In this document: positions 1-7,067 of the stretch, in pieces
Layout: each line of letters starts with the position of its first letter
Position numbering within the stretch: position 1 is the stretch's first letter
Assembly: GCA_028283245.1 (NCBI GenBank)
Contig: JAPYNU010000093.1
Coordinates: forward strand, 1-46,116
Origin: Candidatus Aldehydirespirator catecholifindens
GTDB lineage: Bacteria > Actinomycetota > Acidimicrobiia > Acidimicrobiales > Aldehydirespiratoraceae
DNA length: 46,116 nucleotides
Direction of reading: 5' to 3'
Notes under the pieces: generated by a model
Seen by the model: only the letters and a program-made list of their open reading frames with translations
The model's database searches: none
Told to the model about the DNA's origin: nothing
Translations under genes and position numbers: made by a program

Positions 1-83
1 CGTTCAAGATTGTGCTGTCTGACCCTGAAGGCGCAATAATCGGTGACGGCGAAGCCATCATCACCATCAAAGACAACGACTAA
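1..83 (+). CDS. C-terminal end of a Calx-beta domain protein (partial)
   Basis: Reading from base 3 gives an open frame of 26 codons ending in TAA at 81-83. The residues (FKIVLSDPEGAIIGDGEA, then IITIKDND) match the final strands of a Calx-beta repeat. These repeats typically finish with a 'L.nP.ga.igdg.a..tI.dnD' pattern. Calx-beta domains are calcium-binding beta-sandwiches, often tandem in large secreted or surface adhesins. The domain ends within a few residues of the stop, so it is the last domain and no sorting signal follows it. The rest of the gene lies outside the window, so overall size and role cannot be judged. Confidence 0.7.
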   Translation, partial: FKIVLSDPEGAIIGDGEAIITIKDND

Positions 84-121
84 CCCAAACCCTGCCCAGA
101 GTTGATGACGTCACCAAATCC

Positions 122-139
122 CACCGAAGCGAGTCGGTG
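122..139 (+). terminator. weak hairpin after the Calx-beta gene
   Basis: CACCGA (122-127) and TCGGTG (134-139) form a 6-bp stem with a 6-nt loop, 38 bases after the stop codon of the Calx-beta gene. There is no T-run after it, so an intrinsic terminator is only possible, not shown. Confidence 0.3.
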
Positions 140-184
140 ACACTGTCCACTGCGATTCTGTAACGCTGGCCAGCGAAGAGCGTT

Positions 185-485
185 TTAGGGCTGGTTGTAT
201 GGGTTTATGGTGGGATGGTTGGGCTGAGTTGAGCGGATTTCTTGTTCAAGCGCTCGCAGCGAATCCGACGGCAGGTAACGTCGTCCTCGTTTCTCGCCCA
301 CTGGCATCAGCAAACCGGCAGCGACCATAGCGGTTAGGTCTCGAGTAGCCATGGCGTCGCTGATCGGCTCGCCTAATGCCGACTCCACAATGCTCATGTA
401 AAGCGAACGGCTCAGTCTCCAACCTTGACCCGAATGCATTAGCGCATCAACGCTGCGCTCAGGTAGCAACGAATCAAGTTTTGGG
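185..485 (-). pseudogene. Fic-family protein remnant (C-terminal winged-helix part)
   Basis: The minus frame ending at 185 encodes about 95 residues resembling the C-terminal winged helix that follows the catalytic domain in many Fic (AMP-transferase) proteins. Visible pieces are LGEPISDAMATRDLTAMVAAG and GRRYLPSDSLRALEQEI, like the '.is..TatRdL..lv..GlL...g.gR...Y.l' pattern of that family. No catalytic HPFx(D/N)GN(G/K)R motif is present. The frame runs upstream into the antisense of the neighbouring ATPase remnant, so it has no native start. The 5' part of the gene is therefore missing and the piece is probably not functional. It lies directly against the stop of the ATPase remnant at 489, suggesting a deletion join. 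Assignment to Fic is from pattern memory and is moderate. Confidence 0.55.
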
Positions 486-488
486 CTT

Positions 489-982
489 CTAGAGGACTTG
501 CCACCAAGGTGCGGACAGCACGTCGGGCGCGAGCCAGTCAATGGTTTCACCGCCGTGCAGCAAAAGTCCCGGCAAAGCCCGGGCACCGTATTCGGAGCGG
601 AACGCACGTAGGTGAGCTGTGTCGCGCAGCCTTGGCTGTTTGGTTGCCTTCACCTCCACCGGCAGCAAGCGGTTTCCAACCTCAATCACGAAGTCGACCT
701 CCTCGCCTACCGTTGTGCGCCAATGCAGTATCTCGGCTCGCTCACTACGCGCATAAGGATGACTGGCTGTCGCCCCCCTACCAGCACATCAGGCTCACGT
801 CGAGCCACTTCAACAACATCAAGATCGTCAAGTGACACATAGCGCCGGTTGCCTGGAGTCAACTCGCTCACCAGCGTGCTCTTTCCCGTCTGGCGAGCCC
901 CCGTCACCACCACGGCGGGCATCGCCTCAAGACGCTCTAGGAGGCTGCTAGCAACAAGTCGCTCTCTGAGTGTTTTATCCAT
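489..982 (-). pseudogene. AAA+/DUF4143 ATPase remnant with internal deletion and frame break
   Basis: The start of the frame (ATG at 980-982) encodes an AAA_14-type P-loop domain with Walker A GARQTGKST at residues 28-36, then 'RYVSLDDLDVVEVARREPD'. After about 80 residues the match stops. In another frame, from about 745 down to the TAG at 489, the typical tail of DUF4143 ATPases appears: ILHWRTTVGEEVDFVIE, LLPVEVKAT, then a terminal region. Intact relatives are about 380-450 residues, like the full copy at 39522-40856, so roughly 200 central residues are deleted and the join near 730-745 is out of frame. The family is an ATPase fused to a nuclease-like domain of unclear role. The N-terminal piece alone would keep Walker A but lose most of the ATPase. 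Confidence 0.75.
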
Positions 983-987
983 GGCCT

Positions 988-1024
988 GGATGACAATCAT
1001 TCACGCTATGGATGATTATCATCC
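988..1024. promoter_or_regulatory. paired operator-like sites upstream of the broken ATPase gene
   Basis: GGATGATTATCATCC at 1010-1024 is a perfect 7-bp inverted repeat around one base. A degenerate copy, GGATGACAATCATTC, lies at 988-1002. The copies are 22 bases apart, about two helical turns, just upstream of the ATG at 982. This arrangement suits a dimeric repressor or self-regulation by the ATPase; binding is inferred. Confidence 0.45.
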
Positions 1025-1084
1025 AGCTGAGTGACGCAAAGGGAGTGAACCCAAGCGAGGGCGTGAAGCCAGGCGCAGGGTGGT

Positions 1085-3709
1085 TCAGCCGACGCTGCCC
1101 TCCATTTGGAGTTCGATCAGACGACTCCACTCCACCGCATATTCCATCGGCAGAGTGCGGGTGACCGGCTCAATGAAGCCGTTGACTATCAAACCCATGG
1201 CCTGCTCTTCGGTGAGGCCACGACTCTGCAAATAAAACAGTTGATCGTCAGCCACTTTAGAAACAGTGGCCTCATGGCCGATCACAGCGTCGCCAGAGCC
1301 GACTTCCATATAGGGATAAGTGTCAGAGATCGAATCGCCGTCAAGGATCAGCGCATCGCATTGCACATGGCTCTTGCAGCCATATGCATCATCTTCAACA
1401 CGCACCAAGCCCCGATAGGAGGTGCGCCCACCGCCTGAGGAGATCGACTTCGACACGATCTTTGAGGTGGTTTCGGGCGCGGCGTGAGTCATCTTGGCAC
1501 CAGTGTCTTGGTGCTGACCCGGCCCTCCGTAAGCCACCGACAGCACCTCACCAGACGCTTTGGGCCCCACCATCACCACCGCCGGATACTTCATCGTCAG
1601 CCTGGAGTTGTGAACGATGAATCCCTCAGACACGAAGTTGCCGGTGCCTTCGACTTCGATGTCCCAAGTGGGCACAACATCGGTCTCGGAACTCACGTCA
1701 ACATCGCGCACTTCTACGCTGGACGGCAACTCGATCTGTGACCGGCCCACTCGCCGGAAATAGCGTAGAGTTGCAGCTGGTTGATGAGCTGCTGAGTCAC
1801 GCAGTTCAGGTGAAACCAACGGAAGCAGCCTCTCATCGGCCACAAAATCCAAACGGTGCGAACCGCGTGCGGTAGAGGTGTAGCCGAGGATTTGCACTCT
1901 TCGCTCACCCTCAAACTCTGTGTGAAGTCGAGATTGGATGCCGAGACTAGTGAGAACGTCACCAACGTCTGTGAGCAATTCAGGGTTGACTGACTTGATG
2001 GAGAAACCGCGTCTGCCTGCAGGGGCGCAACCGTCGGAGTCTAGATAGCCAGCCACAAATGACAGCCGCTGCGACTCGGGCAGGTTAAGCACCCAGGACG
2101 GCACCCGCTTGCTGTGAGCGCCAGTCACAAAGCCATTGCCCTCTAGTAGATAGGCAAGATCAACGCTGTTCCAAGTCAAAGTCACGCCGTCAGCGCGCTC
2201 GGTAGGCGCAGAGTCTGGCATGATCCGCTTCATCACCTCAATCAAGCGGTGACGGGCCCGGTCCTGCTGGGGGACGGAAAAAACTACTTTGGCCCAACGG
2301 TGTCCACCTGAATCCGCAGCAACCGAATCAATGGAGCCGTCACCGACGAAAAGGCCGAACAGCCACATGAGATCGTCGGTGGTGGTCTCGCCCACCACGA
2401 GACGAGTCGGTCGCTGACGCTCAGCAACGAAGCTCTCGCTGTACTGATTGCTGCTGTTGAACACTGTGGCCGTATCGGGCAAATCCAGTTTGTGAGACTC
2501 GCCGTAGTCAAGACTGGAAATAGGCACAATGGCCTTCTTCAGATGGTCGGCGCGAACGTAGGTTAGGCGGTATCGACCCAGTTTCTTGGGCTGTGAGGCA
2601 TCATAGGCGTAGGAATAAAAGGGATGATTGTCGGTCACCCGCAGCCGACGAGAGCCCTGTCGCACGTCTCTAACCGGCTGTTCGCCGGAGTAGCGCTTGG
2701 CTGTGACCCGCCGCCAGCACAGCGAACCGACGGCCTCGTCGTAGGACAGCACTTCATCGCCAGGCATGACCAGCTCAATCGGCTTGGTGCCGCCTGGAGT
2801 AGTCACCCGCGAGCCCTCGGCTAAGCAGCCAATGTTGCCGTCGATCCATTCCATGTGGCCTTCGGCTTCGACCCGGGCGCGTTTGGTGACAAGGTTGTAG
2901 ACGTTGTCAGACCAGTTCTGGATAGTGGTGTAAGTCACCCGAGCCGAACGTCCGACCACGATCTCCACCACCGCTGAATGCAACGAGTCGGTGGAATAAG
3001 TGGGTGCTGAGCAGCCCTCAATGTAGTGAACTTTGGAGCCCTCATCAGCGATGATCAAGGTGCGCTCAAACTGGCCCATGTTCTCGGCGTTGATGCGGAA
3101 ATAAGCCTGAAGAGGCGCTTCGACCTCCACGCCGGGCGGAATATAGATAAACGACCCTCCCGACCACACAGCCGAGTTCAGCGCCGAGAACTTGTTGTCA
3201 TTCGGCGGGATTACCGTGCCGAAATAGCGCTTCACCAACTCTGGGTATTCACGCAACGCAGTGTCCATATCGCAAAACAGCACCCCGAGCGCTTCAAGGT
3301 CTTCACGGTTGCGGTGATACACGACCTCGCTCTCATACTGAGCGGTCACACCGGCGAGGTATTTGCGCTCAGCTTCTGGGATGCCGAGACGCTCATAGGT
3401 GTTCTTGATCGACTCGGGCACCATGTCCCAGTCGTTGGCAAGAGTGTCAGTCGGCTTGATGTAGTAGTAGATATTGTCGAAGTTGATGCCGCTGGTGTCA
3501 CCACCCCAGGCGGGACGTGGACGACGCTCGAAACGACGATGCGACTTGAGGCGGAAGTCCAGCATCCACTGAGGCTCGCCCTTGAGCCACGACATCTCGC
3601 TGATGATGTTGTCGTTGAGACCCTTCTTGGGTTTGAAGACGTAGTCCTCCTCATCGCTCCAGCCCAGTTGGTAACGACTGAGATCGACACCGATATCCGC
3701 TGTGGTCAT
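1085..3709 (-). CDS. sufB: Fe-S cluster assembly scaffold SufB with in-frame intein
   Basis: SufB is the core scaffold subunit of the SufBCD complex, which builds iron-sulfur clusters in the cytoplasm. The 874-residue product has two extein parts, residues 1-294 and 702-874, joining to about 467 residues, the usual SufB size. Family landmarks include YYYIKPTD, FIYIPPGVEVEAPLQAYFRI, IADEGSKVHYIEGCSAP and the C-terminal VSKVADDQLFYLQSRGL. The intein sits between DGNIG and SRLTMKYP, the conserved insertion point also used in mycobacterial SufB. I start at the ATG at 3707-3709 because AGGAGG lies seven bases upstream; a longer frame to 3796 has no support. A gamma-carbonic-anhydrase-like gene lies 37 bp upstream. 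No sufC, sufD, sufS or sufU is adjacent: the next genes downstream are pseudogenes. Function requires splicing, after which the extein join restores DGNIG-SRLT. Confidence 0.95.
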   Translation of the reverse strand: MTTADIGVDLSRYQLGWSDEEDYVFKPKKGLNDNIISEMSWLKGEPQWMLDFRLKSHRRFERRPRPAWGGDTSGINFDNIYYYIKPTDTLANDWDMVPESIKNTYERLGIPEAERKYLAGVTAQYESEVVYHRNREDLEALGVLFCDMDTALREYPELVKRYFGTVIPPNDNKFSALNSAVWSGGSFIYIPPGVEVEAPLQAYFRINAENMGQFERTLIIADEGSKVHYIEGCSAPTYSTDSLHSAVVEIVVGRSARVTYTTIQNWSDNVYNLVTKRARVEAEGHMEWIDGNIGCLAEGSRVTTPGGTKPIELVMPGDEVLSYDEAVGSLCWRRVTAKRYSGEQPVRDVRQGSRRLRVTDNHPFYSYAYDASQPKKLGRYRLTYVRADHLKKAIVPISSLDYGESHKLDLPDTATVFNSSNQYSESFVAERQRPTRLVVGETTTDDLMWLFGLFVGDGSIDSVAADSGGHRWAKVVFSVPQQDRARHRLIEVMKRIMPDSAPTERADGVTLTWNSVDLAYLLEGNGFVTGAHSKRVPSWVLNLPESQRLSFVAGYLDSDGCAPAGRRGFSIKSVNPELLTDVGDVLTSLGIQSRLHTEFEGERRVQILGYTSTARGSHRLDFVADERLLPLVSPELRDSAAHQPAATLRYFRRVGRSQIELPSSVEVRDVDVSSETDVVPTWDIEVEGTGNFVSEGFIVHNSRLTMKYPAVVMVGPKASGEVLSVAYGGPGQHQDTGAKMTHAAPETTSKIVSKSISSGGGRTSYRGLVRVEDDAYGCKSHVQCDALILDGDSISDTYPYMEVGSGDAVIGHEATVSKVADDQLFYLQSRGLTEEQAMGLIVNGFIEPVTRTLPMEYAVEWSRLIELQMEGSVG
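1607..2827 (-). other. SufB intein (407 aa) with LAGLIDADG homing endonuclease
   Basis: The element runs from Cys295 to Asn701 of the host protein. Splicing block A is CLAEGSRVTTPGGTKPIELV with the nucleophile Cys1. Block B holds VTDNHPFYSY. The two LAGLIDADG helices are LFGLFVGDGSID (about 450-461) and FVAGYLDSDGCA (551-562), each with its catalytic acidic residue. The C-terminal block contains TWDIEVEGTGNFVSEG and ends in His700-Asn701, followed by Ser702 as the +1 nucleophile. All residues needed for splicing are present, and both endonuclease motifs look intact, so it may still be mobile. In the DNA the whole element is in frame with no stops. Confidence 0.93.
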
Positions 3710-3746
3710 GTGTAGACCTCCTATATGTGCGACAAGTTGAAATCTA

Positions 3747-4265
3747 TCAGTCGATGCGGCGCATTTCGGCGCGATAACGGTGACCGCGTGCCACATACAT
3801 ATCCGCGTTGGCCTGATTGTGGCCTTCAGTCAGAACATCCTCACGGATGCGTGCCGGAGTGCCCAGCGCCATAGCGCCCGGCGGCACCACCGTGTCGGTA
3901 GTCACCATGGCGTTGGCACCAACCAAAGCATGAGGGCCGATCTGGGCTCTGTGGATCACTACCGCACCCACACCAATGAGCGAACCATCATGCACGGTGC
4001 AGCCCTCCAGATGCGCCAAATGCCCGATAGTGCAGCTCTCACCAACAATGGTGGGCAACTCGGGCGCGCAATGGATCACTGCTGCGTCTTGGACATTGCT
4101 GCGAGCGCCGATGCGGATCCAGCCATCGTCGCCGCGCAGCACCGCATACGGCCAAACCGAAGAATCAGGTCCGAGCTCAACGTTGCCGATCACCACCGCA
4201 TCGGGATGAACGTATGCGCTGGGATCAATGAGCGGCTCAATGTCACCCAAGGCGTATATGGCCAT
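3747..4265 (-). CDS. gamma-carbonic anhydrase-like left-handed beta-helix protein
   Basis: The 172-residue product is a hexapeptide-repeat (left-handed beta-helix) protein of the gamma-carbonic anhydrase/YrdA/PaaY type, starting DIEPLIDPSAYVHPDAVVIG and ending with the usual helical tail. In active enzymes three histidines bind the metal, two of them in a GHxxxxH arrangement. Here His65 (AVIHCAPELPTIVG) and His82 (TIGH) are kept, but the third position is Glu87 (HLEGC), with an extra His at 85. It may therefore bind metal differently or be a non-carbonic-anhydrase relative. It ends 37 bp before sufB and is probably co-transcribed with it; the flavin reductase gene ends 15 bp upstream. GAGGAT lies upstream of the ATG. 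Fold assignment is strong, catalytic activity uncertain. Confidence 0.85.
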   Translation of the reverse strand: MAIYALGDIEPLIDPSAYVHPDAVVIGNVELGPDSSVWPYAVLRGDDGWIRIGARSNVQDAAVIHCAPELPTIVGESCTIGHLAHLEGCTVHDGSLIGVGAVVIHRAQIGPHALVGANAMVTTDTVVPPGAMALGTPARIREDVLTEGHNQANADMYVARGHRYRAEMRRID

Positions 4266-4280
4266 CTACAACACCATCCT

Positions 4281-4811
4281 CTATGACTCCGTCAATGGTG
4301 CCACGCGGCCGTAGCCGCCCTTCACGAACACCAGCGGACCGTCGTTGCTAGAGCCACTTTCGCTGCCAGCGCTCAACGCCATCACCTCGCCGACCACGAT
4401 GTCGTGGTCACCTGCTGGGTGAACCGCGTTCAGGCGACAGTCAATCCACGCCAGACAGCCTTCAATCACTGGAGCGCCAGTGGCTTCCACTCTGATAGCG
4501 ACCCCAGCGAAACGATCTTGGCTCTGGCTAGCAAAGACAGCCGAAAGATCGGCTTGACGGTCGCTAAGCACGTTGACACAGAAACTGCCCGCGTGACGCA
4601 TCTTCTGCCATGAGTCTGAATCGTTTCCCGCACAAAACGACACCAGCGGCGGATCCAGCGACACGCTGTTGAAAGATCCGATGGTCAGCCCTTCGGGACC
4701 GTCTGGGCAAGCAGCGGTGACAACGGTCACACCTGTCGGGTAATGACCCAGAACCCTACGGAACTCACGCCCGTCAATGGCGCCAGAAGCTTGGTCATCA
4801 CCGCCTGTCAT
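4281..4811 (-). CDS. flavin reductase-like FMN-binding protein
   Basis: The product (176 residues from the ATG at 4809-4811) belongs to the flavin reductase/FMN-binding split-barrel family, the small component that reduces FMN or FAD with NAD(P)H for two-component monooxygenases. Landmarks are FRRVLGHYPTGVTVVTA, LTIGSFNSVSLDPPLVSFC, FCVNVLSDRQ and HDIVVGEV, in family order. Family members are usually 160-190 residues, so it appears complete. A longer frame to 5000 would overlap the divergent gene and add atypical sequence, so I reject it. The gene is first in a minus-strand run with the carbonic-anhydrase-like gene and sufB; only 34 bp separate its start from the divergent gene at 4846. No oxygenase partner is seen nearby. 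Confidence 0.88.
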   Translation of the reverse strand: MTGGDDQASGAIDGREFRRVLGHYPTGVTVVTAACPDGPEGLTIGSFNSVSLDPPLVSFCAGNDSDSWQKMRHAGSFCVNVLSDRQADLSAVFASQSQDRFAGVAIRVEATGAPVIEGCLAWIDCRLNAVHPAGDHDIVVGEVMALSAGSESGSSNDGPLVFVKGGYGRVAPLTES

Positions 4812-4845
4812 CGCATAACGATGGTAGCAGTGACACAATCGCGCC

Positions 4846-6384
4846 ATGAACAAAACCGAAAACAACGAACCCGGCACTCTCACAAACGAAGCCGACAACA
4901 GCAAAACCGAAAACGAAACCGGCCTGTTGAGCCTTACAACACCAGAGGTGCCCCCTCTGCCTGAAGGGCTGGTGGCGGTAGTCAAGCGCGATTGCCCCAC
5001 TTGCGTGCTGGTGAAACCAGTGCTGCATGACCTGCACCGGCGCGCTGGCTTGACCGTGATAAGCCAAGACGATCCTGACTTCGGTGAAGCAGCCGACTGG
5101 GTGCTGCATGACCATGACCTAGCGTTGTCATGGCATCACAGCATCGAAACTGTGCCCACGCTGCTGCGGGTCTCATCACAAGGCATCGTCACGGCCAGCA
5201 CGGTCGGCTGGTCACGCCCACAATGGGAGCAGTTCACTGGGGTGGCCGACCTCGGCGAGGGCCTGACCGAATGGAGCCCAGGCTGCGGGTCACTAAGCGT
5301 TGATCCCGCCCACGCCGACACTCTCGCCGTGCGTTTCGGCAGTGCGGGACTGCACAGTCGTCGTGTGGAGTTGGCTTCGCTGGAGGACGAATGGGAGGCG
5401 ATGTGGAACCGGGGGTGGTCAGACGGACTGCCGGTGGTGCCACCAACGCAGGCTCGGGTGCTGCGAATGCTTGAAGGCACCAGCCGTGATCCCAGCGAGG
5501 TCATAGCGGTAGTGCCACCCAGTTTGGTGGAGTGCAGCGTTGAGAAGATAGCCGTCAACGCGGTTATGGCGGGCTGCACGCCGGAGTATCTGCCTGTGGT
5601 GATCGCTGCGGTGCAAGCTTCATGCAACGATGAGTTCAACATGCACGGCGTGCTGGCCACGACCATGAGCGTCGGACCGGTGCTGGTGGTGAACGGCCCT
5701 ATCGCAGCTCGCATCGCCATGAACTCTGCTCTCAACGCGCTGGGGCAAGGCAACCGTGCTAACTCCACCATCGGGCGGGCGTTGCAGCTGGTGGTGCGCA
5801 ACGTGGGCGGAGGACGCCCCGGCGAAGTGGATCGAGCCACTCTGGGCTCGCCTGCCAAGGTCGGATTCTGTTTCGCCGAGAACGAGGCCGACTCACCTTG
5901 GGGCTCGCTGGCAACAAGTCGAGGCTGGCGAGAAGATCAATCGACAGTCACAGTGTTCGCTGGGGAATCGCCCAGAATTTTTGTTGATCAAAGATCTCGC
6001 AACCCCGAATCGTTGATCAGGCATCTGGCTCAGGCGCTGCGCGTAACGGGGTCGCCCAGAATGCTGCTGGGCATTGATGCCATGCTGGTGCTTTCGCCTG
6101 AGCACATGGCTCGTTTTGTTGATGCTGGCTGGGGGCGCAACGATTTCATGGCGGCGCTCGGTGAAGAGTTGCTGATCAACAGCGAAGAGGTGCTGTCGGG
6201 CGCTGACGGTATCGCTGAAGGACTGCCCACTGCGGCGGCGGGTCGAAAGGTGCCAAAGTTCCGCGATGAAGGTCTGCTGGTGGTGCAGGCTGGTGGCGAC
6301 GCTGGACTGTTCTCAGCGATCATTACGGGATGGTCCAACGGCCCCGGCGGAAGCGATCCCGTGACCCACGAGATCACACCGTGA
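4846..6384 (+). CDS. thioredoxin-like domain fused to a large uncharacterised domain, UGSC-linked
   Basis: The 512-residue protein begins with a low-complexity N/E/T-rich stretch (about 1-35). A thioredoxin-like domain follows with the redox motif CPTC (VVKRDCPTCVLVKPVL, about residues 47-62) and a cis-Pro-like ETVPTLLRV. The rest, from about residue 180, is a large domain with EWEAMWNRGWSDGLPVVPPT, SLVECSVEKIAVNAVMAGC, LNALGQGNRANSTIGRA and LLVVQAGGDAGLFSA. I recall this domain from genes next to UGSC-family proteins but cannot name a function. The UGSC selenoprotein starts 153 bp downstream on the same strand. Together they suggest thiol/selenol redox chemistry, with this protein as possible reductant or catalyst; that is inference. 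A CACAAT element six bases before the ATG suggests a leaderless or near-leaderless start, since no Shine-Dalgarno is visible. Confidence 0.75.
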   Translation: MNKTENNEPGTLTNEADNSKTENETGLLSLTTPEVPPLPEGLVAVVKRDCPTCVLVKPVLHDLHRRAGLTVISQDDPDFGEAADWVLHDHDLALSWHHSIETVPTLLRVSSQGIVTASTVGWSRPQWEQFTGVADLGEGLTEWSPGCGSLSVDPAHADTLAVRFGSAGLHSRRVELASLEDEWEAMWNRGWSDGLPVVPPTQARVLRMLEGTSRDPSEVIAVVPPSLVECSVEKIAVNAVMAGCTPEYLPVVIAAVQASCNDEFNMHGVLATTMSVGPVLVVNGPIAARIAMNSALNALGQGNRANSTIGRALQLVVRNVGGGRPGEVDRATLGSPAKVGFCFAENEADSPWGSLATSRGWREDQSTVTVFAGESPRIFVDQRSRNPESLIRHLAQALRVTGSPRMLLGIDAMLVLSPEHMARFVDAGWGRNDFMAALGEELLINSEEVLSGADGIAEGLPTAAAGRKVPKFRDEGLLVVQAGGDAGLFSAIITGWSNGPGGSDPVTHEITP

Positions 6385-6422
6385 TCGGCTGCGACGGCTA
6401 CTGTGTTTGGGCAAATAATGTG

Positions 6423-6500
6423 TTTGCTTAAGGCAGCAGCGGTTGCCACCAGCACAAACAGGTCTGCGAAAACAGGCTCGCACAAACAGGCCTAAGCAAA
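6423..6500 (+). repeat. inverted and direct repeats upstream of the selenoprotein gene
   Basis: TTTGCTTAAGGC (6423-6434) pairs imperfectly with GCCTAAGCAAA (6490-6500). Between them GCACAAACAGG occurs twice (6452-6462 and 6480-6490). The intergenic RNA could fold into a long hairpin ahead of the selenoprotein start at 6538. No known riboswitch is recognised. Confidence 0.35.
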
Positions 6501-6537
6501 AATCTGCCAAGGCATGAAAAAATGAGGGGACAATGAC

Positions 6538-7050
6538 ATGACAGTAGTACTAGATCCTACTTCCGAGCTGACACCAGCGGCCAGACAACGCACAGCGCGA
6601 CCAGAGTCGCTTAACGGCCTCACGATCGGCTTGCTTGATATTTCCAAACCTCGCGGCAACGTGTTTCTTGACCGCATTTCGCAACGGCTAGACAGCCTCG
6701 GCGCTGAAGTGATTCGTTACACCAAGCCGACCTTCTCAAAGCCTGCTCCTGTGGATCAGCGCCACGAGATCGCCACCAACTGTGATGCGGTGATCGAAGC
6801 GTTAGCCGATTGAGGCTCGTGCGTGTCGTGCAGTGTGCATGACGTGAGTGACCTAGAAGGTCGAGGGATTCCTGGCGTGTTCGTGACAACAGTGCATTTC
6901 GCTTCGGCTGTGTCGGCGCAGTCTCAGTCGTTGGGTTTCGACGCGGCTGCGGTGATGACCAGCCATCCGATACAAGACCGCACCGATGACGAGATGACCG
7001 CCATCGCAGATGAAGCGTTCGAGCAACTAGTGAAAGCACTAACCGCTTAG
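6538..7050 (+). CDS. UGSC-family selenoprotein (Sec encoded by UGA at 6811-6813)
   Basis: The frame runs 170 residues if the in-frame TGA at 6811-6813 is read as selenocysteine. The bases after it are GGC TCG TGC, giving U-G-S-C, the hallmark of the UGSC (seleno)protein family, whose other members have Cys in that position. Flanking sequence fits: GLTIGLLDISKPRGNVFLDR before the site, and VSCSVHDVSDLEGRGIP then VFVTTVHF after it. The frame continues without another stop to TAG at 7048-7050. A hairpin with GU in its loop begins nine bases after the UGA. GAGGGGA lies upstream of the ATG. The family's reaction is unknown; a selenol/thiol redox centre is likely. The gene follows the thioredoxin-like gene. 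Sec incorporation genes (selA, selB, selD, tRNA-Sec) are not in the window, so translation through UGA is inferred. Confidence 0.85.
6822..6846 (+). promoter_or_regulatory. bacterial SECIS-like hairpin
   Basis: Bases 6822-6832 pair with 6836-6846 to give an 11-bp stem including three G-U wobbles; the central eight pairs are GTCGTGCA (6825-6832) with TGCATGAC (6836-6843). The loop is GUG at 6833-6835. The loop lies 20 bases after the UGA, within the spacing known for bacterial SECIS elements, which carry a GU in the apical loop for SelB binding. Confidence 0.75.
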
Positions 7051-7067
7051 CTGAGCGCTTGCTTGTT

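Noticed and set aside
486-607. N-terminal extension of the Fic remnant frame
   Set aside because: These codons are antisense-frame reading of the DUF4143 tail and show no Fic-like sequence; only about 185-485 is counted.
3026-3715. 229-residue plus-strand frame opposite sufB
   Set aside because: It is antisense to a conserved SufB extein and shows no motif or ribosome site.
6538-6813. Truncated 91-residue protein ending at the TGA
   Set aside because: The frame continues without a stop to 7050, the next codons give the UGSC motif, and a SECIS-like hairpin follows, so selenocysteine readthrough explains it better.
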